From the NCBI GenBank assembly GCA_024636105.1, contig JAGXHO010000192.1, positions 1 to 6,794 of the forward strand: a stretch of 6,794 nt of DNA, given 5' to 3'. The DNA comes from Trueperaceae bacterium (GTDB taxonomy: Bacteria; Deinococcota; Deinococci; Deinococcales; Trueperaceae). Both the position numbers and the translations under genes were made by a program. Below, piece by piece: positions 1-5,517 of this stretch (position 1 is its first letter; each line of letters starts with the position of its first letter). Below the pieces are notes generated by a model. That model was given only the letters and a program-made list of their open reading frames with translations. It did no database searches and had not been told where the DNA came from.

Positions 1-653
1 CGCCAGACGGGGAACTGGGCGTTCGGCCGCAGCTCGATCGTCGCCGGGCCCATGTGGCACTCGTGCACGACGACGTCCGTCAGGTTCCGAGCCGTCAGCT
101 GCCGGATCGCGGTGGCCCCGGTCACGTGCGGCACCACCTTGTAGTTGAGGTTCGTCGCGAACGGAACGAGGTCGAGCAGCGAAGCGATCTCGGCCTGCGC
201 GGGCTTGTAGGGCATCGTGCCCGTCACCACGTCGATGCCGTTGCGCGCCGCGACGCCCACCAGGAGGTCGCCCCGTGCCTCGAGGGAGGGTTCGCCGAGC
301 TTCTTCGGCTGCCCGTAGAGCTCGCGCCCGGTCGCCAAGCCGCCGTCCGTGGTGAGCATGAGGAAGGGCGAGTAGGCGCCGCGCAGGTCGCCGCCATCCG
401 GTCCCGCGCCGGGGAGTCGGGCGTCGAGCTGGACCGCGAACTCGCGGTGCGGCCCGAAGCGATCGGGATCGTGCATCGCGTAGAAGTGGACCAGCACGAG
501 GTCGCTGACGGCCTCGAGCGGCGGCGGCAGCAAGGCGGCAACGGCCGCGGGGTCGCTCCGGTACCAGATCGAGAGGATCTCGGTGTTCCGGAAACGAATC
601 GGGAACTCGGGCACCAACGGCGCACCGAACGGCGTGGAGAACGCGTCGATCAT
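1..653 (-). CDS. Acetoacetate decarboxylase (ADC) superfamily protein, C-terminus cut by window edge
   Basis: About 217 codons are visible, starting at the ATG at 653-651 and reading off the left edge; characterised ADC is about 245 residues, so only the C-terminal end is missing. Members use a lysine Schiff base to decarboxylate beta-keto acids or to do aldol/dehydration chemistry. The sequence tracks Clostridium acetobutylicum ADC (recalled from memory) throughout: a YRSD segment at 31-34, AMHD at 59-62, GRELYGQPKKLGEP at 109-122 containing the catalytic Lys pair (K117/K118, equivalent to K115/K116), TMPYK at 146-150, and TDVVVHE near residue 190. Two accessory active-site residues differ: the Arg29 position is T24 and the Glu61 position is H56, while the Glu76 position is kept (E71). 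Family membership is solid; acetoacetate decarboxylase activity is doubtful. The start overlaps the upstream SDR stop as ATGA, and a GGAGGG lies 11 bases upstream. It is the last gene seen in the operon and may cleave or decarboxylate the keto product of the SDRs. Confidence 0.88.
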   Translation of the reverse strand, partial: MIDAFSTPFGAPLVPEFPIRFRNTEILSIWYRSDPAAVAALLPPPLEAVSDLVLVHFYAMHDPDRFGPHREFAVQLDARLPGAGPDGGDLRGAYSPFLMLTTDGGLATGRELYGQPKKLGEPSLEARGDLLVGVAARNGIDVVTGTMPYKPAQAEIASLLDLVPFATNLNYKVVPHVTGATAIRQLTARNLTDVVVHECHMGPATIELRPNAQFPVW

Positions 654-1423
654 CGGCTGGACCACCCTCCATCGACCACCACGGTCGCGCCGTGGACGAA
701 ATCCGAGGCAGACGACGCCAGGTAGACGATCGCGCCCGCCAGCTCGTCCGGCGTACCCCAGCGGCCGGCTGGGACCCGCGCGAGCAGCTCCCGACTCCGC
801 TCCGCGTCGTGCTTGAGTCCATCGAGCAGGTCGGTGTCGACGTAACCGGGCGCGATCGCGTTGACGTTGACGCCGAGCGGCGCCCATTCGTTCGCCAACG
901 CCCGCGTCAGGCCGATCAGGGCGTGGCGCGAGGCGGCGTACCCCGCGACGGTGTACCCCCCTTGGAACGAGAGCACCGACCCGATGTTGATGATCTTGCC
1001 GCGGCCGCGCTCGATCATCGAACGTCCGAACCGTTGGCAGAGCAGGAACACCGACTTCGTGGAGAGGTCGACGACCTCGTCCCAATCGTCGGTCGTCCAC
1101 TCGAGGGCAGGCTTCCGGACGAAGGTACCGGCGTTGTTCACGAGGATGTCGACCGGGCCGACCCGTTCGGCGCAAGCGGCGACGACCCTATCGATGCCGG
1201 CCTCGCCGACCAACTCGCCCACCACGACCTCGGCTTCGCCGCCCGCCGACTCGATGGCGGCGCGCGTCGCGTCGAGGTTCGGCCGTCGACCGACGAGGCA
1301 GACGCGCGCCCCGGCCCCCGCCAACGCGATCGCCATCGCAGCCCCCAGGCCGCGGCTGGCGCCGGTGACCACCGCCGTGCGCCCCTTCAGGCCGAAGAGG
1401 CCCTCGAGGTAGGCGGCGGTCAT
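650..1423 (-). CDS. KduD-like short-chain dehydrogenase/reductase with YxxxR in place of YxxxK
   Basis: A classical-SDR-length protein (257 residues) with a Rossmann fold: TGASRGLG dinucleotide-binding motif at 20-27, NNAG at 96-99, Ser149, Tyr162, and the C-terminal signature NVNAIAPGYVDT. The closest family I recognise is 2-deoxy-D-gluconate 3-dehydrogenase/KduD: it shares KIINI.S.LSFQGG, ANEWA, RVPAGRWG and the VVDGGW ending, all close to E. coli KduD as recalled. That family oxidises or reduces ketodeoxy sugar acids. Arg46/Arg47 after strand beta-2 and Arg24 in the glycine motif favour NADP(H). The catalytic Lys is replaced by Arg (Y162-A-A-S-R166, codon CGC), and the tetrad Asn position is Ser121 (STKSVF where KduD has NIKSVF). 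The enzyme may be altered or slow, or may use a non-standard proton relay. The start overlaps the stop of the preceding SDR by 4 bases (ATGA at 1423-1420), and its own stop overlaps the ADC-like start, implying translational coupling. Substrate is unproven. Confidence 0.9.
   Translation of the reverse strand: MTAAYLEGLFGLKGRTAVVTGASRGLGAAMAIALAGAGARVCLVGRRPNLDATRAAIESAGGEAEVVVGELVGEAGIDRVVAACAERVGPVDILVNNAGTFVRKPALEWTTDDWDEVVDLSTKSVFLLCQRFGRSMIERGRGKIINIGSVLSFQGGYTVAGYAASRHALIGLTRALANEWAPLGVNVNAIAPGYVDTDLLDGLKHDAERSRELLARVPAGRWGTPDELAGAIVYLASSASDFVHGATVVVDGGWSSR
665..670 (-). promoter_or_regulatory. Ribosome binding site for the ADC-like gene
   Basis: On the minus strand GGAGGG lies 11 bases before the ATG at 653. 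It is embedded in the codons for the conserved DGGW motif at the end of the upstream SDR. Spacing is somewhat long, but together with the ATGA overlap it fixes the start. Confidence 0.5.
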
Positions 1424-2199
1424 GGGGCCGTGAGGCGGAGCGAGACGCCCCCGTCGACGATCAGGTGCGTGCCCGTGATGAAGCGCGCAGCCGTCGAGCA
1501 GAGGAAGAGCGTCGCGTCGGCGACGTCCTCGGGCGTCCCGCGGCGACCGACGGGGTGCAGCGCCCGCACGCGCTCGGCGAACGCGGCGGCCGCCTCCGGC
1601 GCCATGGCGTCGAGGTTTCGCTGCCAGATCGGCGTGTCGATGAAGCCGGGGCAGATGGCGTTGACGCGGACGCCGCGGGACCCCAGCTCGACGGCCAGGG
1701 CGCGCGTCATCCCGATCACGCCGGCTTTGGCCGTGGTGTACGCCACGTAGCCGGGGGCCGTGTACCAGGCCATGACCGACGAGACGTTGACGACGGCGCC
1801 GCCGCCGCTGCGCTCCAACAGCGGGAGGGCGCGGCGCGTCGTCAGGTAGACGGACTTCTGGTCGACGGCGACGACGCGGTCGTACGTCGCCTCATCGAGG
1901 TCGTCGAGCGGCAGCGGTCGGTCGATGCCGGCGCAGTTCACCAGGTGGTGCAGCGCACCCCAGCGTGCCTCGATCGCGTCGATCGCCGCGGCGACGGACG
2001 CCGCGTCGGCGACGTCGGTGGTGACCGCGAACGCCTCGGCTCCGCCGCCCCGCAGCGCCTCGGCGGCGGCCTCGGCCCGCGGGCCGTCGAGGTCGGCGAT
2101 GCAGACGCGGGCGCCGGCATCGGCGAAGGCCTGCGCGATGGCCCGACCGATGCCGGAGGCGCCGCCGGTGACCAGGGCGACGGTGTCGTCGAACCTCAT
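1420..2199 (-). CDS. NAD-type short-chain dehydrogenase/reductase
   Basis: A 259-residue classical SDR: TGGASGIG at 11-18, Asp36 at the end of beta-2 (predicts NAD rather than NADP), D62-V63 contacting the adenine ring, NCAG at 88-91, Ser141, and an intact YxxxK (Y154, K158). The C-terminus has NAICPGFIDTP and a terminal DGGVSLR segment. The tetrad Asn position is Asp113 (DQKSVY). The family oxidises secondary alcohols or sugar hydroxyls; sequence alone does not give the substrate. In this cluster it could be the sugar (aldose) dehydrogenase or act on a ketodeoxy acid. The ATG at 2199 is supported by an excellent AAGGAGG 7 bases upstream. The gene follows a 22-base gap after the metallo-hydrolase and overlaps the next SDR by 4 bases, so the two dehydrogenases are translated as a pair. 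Confidence 0.93.
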   Translation of the reverse strand: MRFDDTVALVTGGASGIGRAIAQAFADAGARVCIADLDGPRAEAAAEALRGGGAEAFAVTTDVADAASVAAAIDAIEARWGALHHLVNCAGIDRPLPLDDLDEATYDRVVAVDQKSVYLTTRRALPLLERSGGGAVVNVSSVMAWYTAPGYVAYTTAKAGVIGMTRALAVELGSRGVRVNAICPGFIDTPIWQRNLDAMAPEAAAAFAERVRALHPVGRRGTPEDVADATLFLCSTAARFITGTHLIVDGGVSLRLTAP

Positions 2200-2206
2200 A
2201 GGTGTT

Positions 2207-2213
2207 CCTCCTT
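2207..2213 (-). promoter_or_regulatory. Strong Shine-Dalgarno before the NAD-type SDR
   Basis: On the minus strand AAGGAGG sits 7 bases upstream of the ATG at 2199, in the 22-base gap after the stop of the metallo-hydrolase (2222). It is the best-matching ribosome binding site in the window and decides the start. It probably lets the SDR-SDR-ADC block initiate translation independently of the upstream genes. Confidence 0.85.
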
Positions 2214-2221
2214 CGCGGCGG

Positions 2222-3181
2222 TCACGGCCGCCACCAGACGCGCTGCGCGTCGGCCATCCGCCAGTCGAGCACGCCGTGGCGCTGCAGGGCGATCAGGTGG
2301 GCATGGACGCTGAGCCCGGCGACCATGCTTCCCTCGACGCCCGGCGCCACGGTCGGCACCACGCGTTCGGTGATCTCGCGCAGGCCGCGCGGACGCCCAT
2401 CGGCCAGCAGCACGACGACGGCTTCGTCGAGGCGCCGGACGAAGGCCTCGCTGAGGTCGCAGAACGCCAGCACCTGCGCCCGGTCCATCACGGGAAAGTG
2501 CGCCGGCAGGGTGAGGGCCGGCTGTAGCGCCCGCACGGTGCGGATCGAGGCGAGGTACGCGTCGACGTCGAGGTAGGACGGGATGCCGACCACCTTGCCC
2601 TCCTCCCGCTGGCCGTCGCCCAGGATGGCGTCGTTGAGCACGAGCACCCCGGCATCGGCGTCCCACAGCCCGAGGTGGCCGGGGGAGTGGCCGGGCAGGT
2701 GGAGCACCCGAAGCGTGCGGCCGCCGCCGAGATCGATCCGGTCGCCGGCCTCGACGCGCTGCACCGGCGTGGGCGGGCCGAGCAGCGCCGCGACCCACGC
2801 CTTGACCTCTTCTGGGCAGGCGTAGTCGGGGGCGAGGGCGTCGTACGCATCGCGGACGTGCCAGGCCGGGTCGGCGGCCCAGGCGGCGTCGTCGCGGTGG
2901 ACGAGGATGCGGCACGCCGGGTCGGCGGCCACGAGCTCGGCGTTGCCCCCGAAGTGATCGGCGTGCGCGTGCGACACGACGGCCTGGCGGATCGACGACC
3001 CGGGCCTCAGGGCCGCCGCGGCCGGCAACGCCAGGTCGCGCATCATCCCGACGCAGCCGGTGTCGGTCACCAGCCACCCGTCGGCGCCCTCGAACAGGTG
3101 GAACGCCAGCGGCATCTGGGTGCCGGTGACCGTGGTCTCCACCCGGTACGTGCCGGGGGCGACGAGGCGTGGCGCGCTCAT
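2222..3181 (-). CDS. Metallo-beta-lactamase-fold hydrolase with winged-helix-like C-terminus
   Basis: A 319-residue protein with the complete binuclear metal site of the metallo-beta-lactamase fold: H71-A-H73-A-D75-H76, H165 in LPGHSPGH, bridging D184 in LNDAILGD, and H228 in LPAHFP. After the core, residues about 240-319 are helical and end in a segment (HAHLIALQRHGVLDW, 293-307) resembling the winged helix attached to LACTB2-type and thioesterase-like members. No signal peptide is seen, so it should be cytoplasmic. The family hydrolyses esters, thioesters, lactones or phosphodiesters. In this operon a sugar-lactone or ester hydrolase is the natural guess, though the winged-helix architecture is more typical of thioester or nucleic-acid-type substrates. 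The ATG at 3181 overlaps the stop of the metallophosphoesterase as ATGA and has GAGGGGG 7 bases upstream. The open frame continues upstream to 3991, but that part is a shadow of the phosphoesterase gene. Confidence 0.92.
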   Translation of the reverse strand: MSAPRLVAPGTYRVETTVTGTQMPLAFHLFEGADGWLVTDTGCVGMMRDLALPAAAALRPGSSIRQAVVSHAHADHFGGNAELVAADPACRILVHRDDAAWAADPAWHVRDAYDALAPDYACPEEVKAWVAALLGPPTPVQRVEAGDRIDLGGGRTLRVLHLPGHSPGHLGLWDADAGVLVLNDAILGDGQREEGKVVGIPSYLDVDAYLASIRTVRALQPALTLPAHFPVMDRAQVLAFCDLSEAFVRRLDEAVVVLLADGRPRGLREITERVVPTVAPGVEGSMVAGLSVHAHLIALQRHGVLDWRMADAQRVWWRP

Positions 3182-4002
3182 ACCGGCACCCCCTCGACCG
3201 GCCCGACGAGCGGCACCTCGAACCGCTGGCTGCTCAGACCCCCCGCATCGACGGTCAGCACCCGGTACTGCAGCGGCTGGATGAGGAAGGTCGGCTGCTC
3301 GGTGGCGCCGAACTGGAAGCAGGTCGACCGAAGGCCCAAGACGGGGATGCCTTCGACGCGCCGCTCCACCGACGCGTGGGCGTGCCCGAACAGCACCCCG
3401 AGCACCTGGGGCCCCCGCAGGGCGCGCCACAGGCGGTCGATGCCTTCGGGGACCGCGCGGTCGAGCCAGGGGATGCCGACCTCGATGGGGTGGTGGTGCA
3501 GCACCAGCACGGTCGGGCGACCGCGCGCCAGGACCGCGTCCAGGAACGCCAAAGCGTCGGGGCGAAGGTCGCCCGCACGCCCCCCCGTTCCGAGGTCGAG
3601 GAACACGAACTGCACGCCTTCGACCGTCCAGTCCAGGTGCATGCGCTCGCCCGGCACACTGCGGGGAAAGAGGTTCCGGCTCCACGCCGCGCGTGGGTCG
3701 TGGTTGCCCGGCACGAAGTACGCGGGCAACCCCGCCAGGCCGTGCCGGGCCATCACGAGGGGTCCGGGCGCCTCGCCGCCGGCGGCGACCCCGTAGAGCT
3801 CGCGAGCGAACGCGTACTCCGCGTCTTCGCCAACGTCGACCAGATCGCCCGTGCAGAGCAGGAAGTCGGCGCCGTGCCGATCGGCGGCAGCGATCGCCGT
3901 CAGCACGCGATCGAGCGCCCAAGCGGTCGCGTAGCCGCGGTTGACGGTGGTCGCGTCGCGCCCGAGGTGGTGGTCGGTCACTTGGATCCAACGCAGCCTC
4001 AC
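3178..4002 (-). CDS. CpdA/Icc-like metallophosphoesterase (class III cyclic-nucleotide phosphodiesterase family)
   Basis: A 274-residue calcineurin-like phosphoesterase with the full metal-binding series: D10-H-H12 in VTDHHLG, GD53 in CTGDLVD, GN100-H101-D in VPGNHDPR, H169-H170-H171-P, and G206-H207-A-H209. Length and motif order match CpdA (cAMP phosphodiesterase) and GpdQ (glycerophosphodiesterase). The C-terminal STCFQF segment followed by a YRVLTVDAGG strand resembles CpdA as I recall it. It should hydrolyse a small phosphodiester in the cytoplasm; which one cannot be told from sequence. The start is GTG at 4002-4000, which overlaps the mutarotase stop as GTGA and puts the first strand (LRWIQVTD) right at the N-terminus, as the family requires. 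The frame stays open up to 5211, but that extension is antiparallel-free shadow of the mutarotase gene. Its role may be signalling (cAMP removal) or releasing a substrate from a phosphodiester. Confidence 0.9.
   Translation of the reverse strand: MRLRWIQVTDHHLGRDATTVNRGYATAWALDRVLTAIAAADRHGADFLLCTGDLVDVGEDAEYAFARELYGVAAGGEAPGPLVMARHGLAGLPAYFVPGNHDPRAAWSRNLFPRSVPGERMHLDWTVEGVQFVFLDLGTGGRAGDLRPDALAFLDAVLARGRPTVLVLHHHPIEVGIPWLDRAVPEGIDRLWRALRGPQVLGVLFGHAHASVERRVEGIPVLGLRSTCFQFGATEQPTFLIQPLQYRVLTVDAGGLSSQRFEVPLVGPVEGVPV
3189..3195 (-). promoter_or_regulatory. Ribosome binding site for the metallo-hydrolase
   Basis: GAGGGGG on the minus strand, 7 bases before the ATG at 3181 and inside the last codons of the metallophosphoesterase. 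It supports this start over the much longer open frame upstream. Confidence 0.5.
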
Positions 4003-5084
4003 GTCACGACCCCCATGGCGTCGACGTGGGTGACGTCGCGGTCCGACTGGAAGGCGCTCGCGGTCAGGCTCGCATCGAGCGAAGCGCCCGCTTCGAGGTG
4101 CAGCAGCGGCGCGCCCGACGCGAAATCGGCCGGGAAGGTCGACTGCGGCTCGAGGGCACCCACGTAGGCGCGCCCGTACCAGGGTGCGGCGCGGGCACCA
4201 CGGAAGTTCTGCCAATAGAGGAGGTAGGGGAAGGTTGCCGCCGGGAAGCGGCACGCGAACCCGATCCCCTCCTCGGGCTCGCGGATCGCGAACCACCCCT
4301 CGGCGAAGTCGGTGAGGTAGGCCCAATCGTGGATCGCGACGTCGTCGCCGGGGACCAGCGACAGGTCGACGGTGCCCCCGTCGCGGGTCCGGGCGTTCGG
4401 CCATCCGGAGCGCTGGTCGGGCAGGAGGCGGCTCGCCGGATCGTCGTGGAGGCTGCTGGTGAGCACCGTCCGCGCGTCGGTGGCGATGCGGCAGCCGCCC
4501 TTCAGGAACGGCGCCCCAAACGCGGGGTGGTGACCCCACATGAAGTCGAGCCCGACGTCGCCAAGGTTGGTGACCCGCTCTTCGAGCACCAGCGCCGGCT
4601 GGCCGGCGCGCACGCTCATCCGTCGACGCAACCGAAACGGGGTGCGGATCAGGTCGACCTCGAACTGCACCGCGACCTCGTCGGGCCGATCGACCTCGAC
4701 CCACCAGCGCCAGGGCAGCATGCACGCCTCCCCGTGGACGCCGACGCGCGCGCCGTGCATCTCGGCCGGGCCGCCGCACAGCGGGAACATCTCCTGCCAA
4801 CCGCCGTGGTACCGATCGAGAAACGCGTCCTCGGCGGTGGCGGCCCATGGCTGGGGCGCGCCCGCCGGTCGCGGCGCCCACGGGCTCTGCCACAGCACGT
4901 CGGTATCGGTCGGCTTGTGGCGAAACTCGGTGATGTCCGCGCCCATGCCGGGCCACACGGTGACCCGGATGCCGCGGTTCTCGATCACCACCTGCTCGTG
5001 CCCCTCGACGACGACGCGCTGGACACGGCAGCCGTGGCGACGGCGCGGTCCAGACGCGTGGCCTCCGGGCGCCTCGGTCACCAC
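3999..5084 (-). CDS. Aldose 1-epimerase-like (galactose mutarotase superfamily) protein
   Basis: A 361-residue beta-sandwich sugar-binding protein of the mutarotase superfamily. Recognisable parts are the first strand pair IENRGIRVTVWPGMGADI (34-51), GGWQEMFP (94-101), H117-G-E, the WGHHPAFG block (183-190) with the presumed catalytic His186-Pro, and YVGALEPQS with the presumed general base Glu312. These align with the His/His/Glu set of aldose 1-epimerases, which interconvert alpha and beta anomers; the exact subfamily (divergent, GalM-like or uncharacterised) is not clear. The start is a GTG at 5084 directly after the TAG of the RidA gene. A second GTG follows immediately, and a third start option is the GTG pair encoding residues 32-33, which would remove an Arg-rich, poorly conserved-looking tail. 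The stop overlaps the phosphoesterase start (GTGA). Its presence indicates a free reducing sugar or lactol as substrate of the pathway. Confidence 0.82.
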   Translation of the reverse strand: MVTEAPGGHASGPRRRHGCRVQRVVVEGHEQVVIENRGIRVTVWPGMGADITEFRHKPTDTDVLWQSPWAPRPAGAPQPWAATAEDAFLDRYHGGWQEMFPLCGGPAEMHGARVGVHGEACMLPWRWWVEVDRPDEVAVQFEVDLIRTPFRLRRRMSVRAGQPALVLEERVTNLGDVGLDFMWGHHPAFGAPFLKGGCRIATDARTVLTSSLHDDPASRLLPDQRSGWPNARTRDGGTVDLSLVPGDDVAIHDWAYLTDFAEGWFAIREPEEGIGFACRFPAATFPYLLYWQNFRGARAAPWYGRAYVGALEPQSTFPADFASGAPLLHLEAGASLDASLTASAFQSDRDVTHVDAMGVVT

Positions 5085-5459
5085 CTAGATCTCGGCCACG
5101 AACTCGATCTCGACGCGGGCGCCGAGCGCGAGGGCGGTGACCTCGACGGTGCTCTTGGGCGGCGCATGGTTGCCGAAGTGGCGGACGTAGACCGCGTTCA
5201 TCGCCGCCCACTCGGCCAAGTCGACCAGGAACACGGTCACCTTCACCACCTGGTGCAGACCGGATCCGGCAGCCTCCAGCACGTGGGCCGCGCTCTGGAA
5301 GATGCGCTCGGTCTGGGCGCCGACGTCGTCGGCCACCAATTGGCCCGTGGTGGGGTCGATGCCGATCTGGCCGGCGACGTAGACGGTGCCGCCGCTGATC
5401 GCGGCCTGGCTGTAGGTGGGGTTCTGGGGCGGGCAGCCGGGGGGATTGACGAGCCTCAT
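5085..5459 (-). CDS. RidA/YjgF/UK114-family protein
   Basis: A 124-residue single-domain protein of the normal Rid length: TYSQA at 15-19, YVAGQIGIDPTTGQL at 27-41, VVKVTVFLVDL at 71-81, and a C-terminal STVEVTAL...GARVEIEFVAEI. RidA proteins are trimeric and hydrolyse reactive enamine/imine intermediates; relatives act as deaminases or tautomerase-like enzymes. Tyr16 and the Glu in VEIE (positions of RidA Tyr17 and Glu120) are kept. The Arg that binds the substrate carboxylate in RidA (Arg105, in PARS) is Lys102 here (PPKS, codon AAG), and the Ser before GQI is Ala29. It may therefore belong to a Rid subfamily lacking classical imine deaminase activity. The ATG at 5459 has GGAG 8 bases upstream, after a 46-base gap from the dehydratase. 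Next to a dehydratase it may handle the enol or an enamine intermediate, but that is inference. Confidence 0.92.
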   Translation of the reverse strand: MRLVNPPGCPPQNPTYSQAAISGGTVYVAGQIGIDPTTGQLVADDVGAQTERIFQSAAHVLEAAGSGLHQVVKVTVFLVDLAEWAAMNAVYVRHFGNHAPPKSTVEVTALALGARVEIEFVAEI

Positions 5460-5467
5460 GGGTTCAG

Positions 5468-5471
5468 CTCC
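5468..5471 (-). promoter_or_regulatory. Ribosome binding site for the RidA-family gene
   Basis: GGAG on the minus strand, 8 bases upstream of the ATG at 5459, inside the 46-base gap 5460-5505. The same gap holds a GATCGATC palindrome and no visible hairpin terminator, so read-through from the dehydratase is expected. Confidence 0.6.
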
Positions 5472-5501
5472 GATCGATCGTGCGCGTGGTCGGACGCCCG
5501 G

Positions 5502-5517
5502 ACGCTCACACGCTCAC
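5502..5517. repeat. 8-base tandem duplication across the dehydratase stop codon
   Basis: Plus strand ACGCTCAC occurs twice in direct succession; on the minus strand it reads GTGAGCGT twice and encodes the last residues (V-S-V-stop) of the dehydratase. The stop TGA (5508-5506) lies in the second copy. Slippage here would shift or extend the C-terminus. It may be chance. Confidence 0.6.

Noticed and set aside
54..725. Plus-strand open frame opposite the ADC-like gene
   Set aside because: The minus strand encodes an ADC-family protein with the catalytic PKKLG motif. The plus-strand product is Arg/Val/Glu-rich and unrecognisable.
2196..3077. 293-codon minus-strand open frame overlapping the metallo-hydrolase
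   Set aside because: Composition is almost entirely Arg/Gly/Ala/Pro, and the frame competes with a gene that has a full HxHxDH metal site.
3182..3991. Upstream extension of the metallo-hydrolase frame, giving 589 codons
   Set aside because: It overlaps the phosphoesterase gene in another frame and is Arg/Pro-rich without motifs. The ATG at 3181 has a ribosome binding site and the expected family start.
4003..5211. Upstream extension of the metallophosphoesterase frame, giving 677 codons
   Set aside because: The extra sequence is an out-of-frame reading of the mutarotase gene (Arg/Pro-rich, no motifs). The GTG at 4002 gives the normal family N-terminus and length and a GTGA overlap.
5460..5505. 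Possible promoter or terminator between the dehydratase and RidA genes
   Set aside because: The 46-base gap has a GATCGATC palindrome and a short GCGTCCG direct repeat, but no stem-loop with a T-run and no convincing -10/-35 pair, so it is read as an ordinary intra-operon gap.
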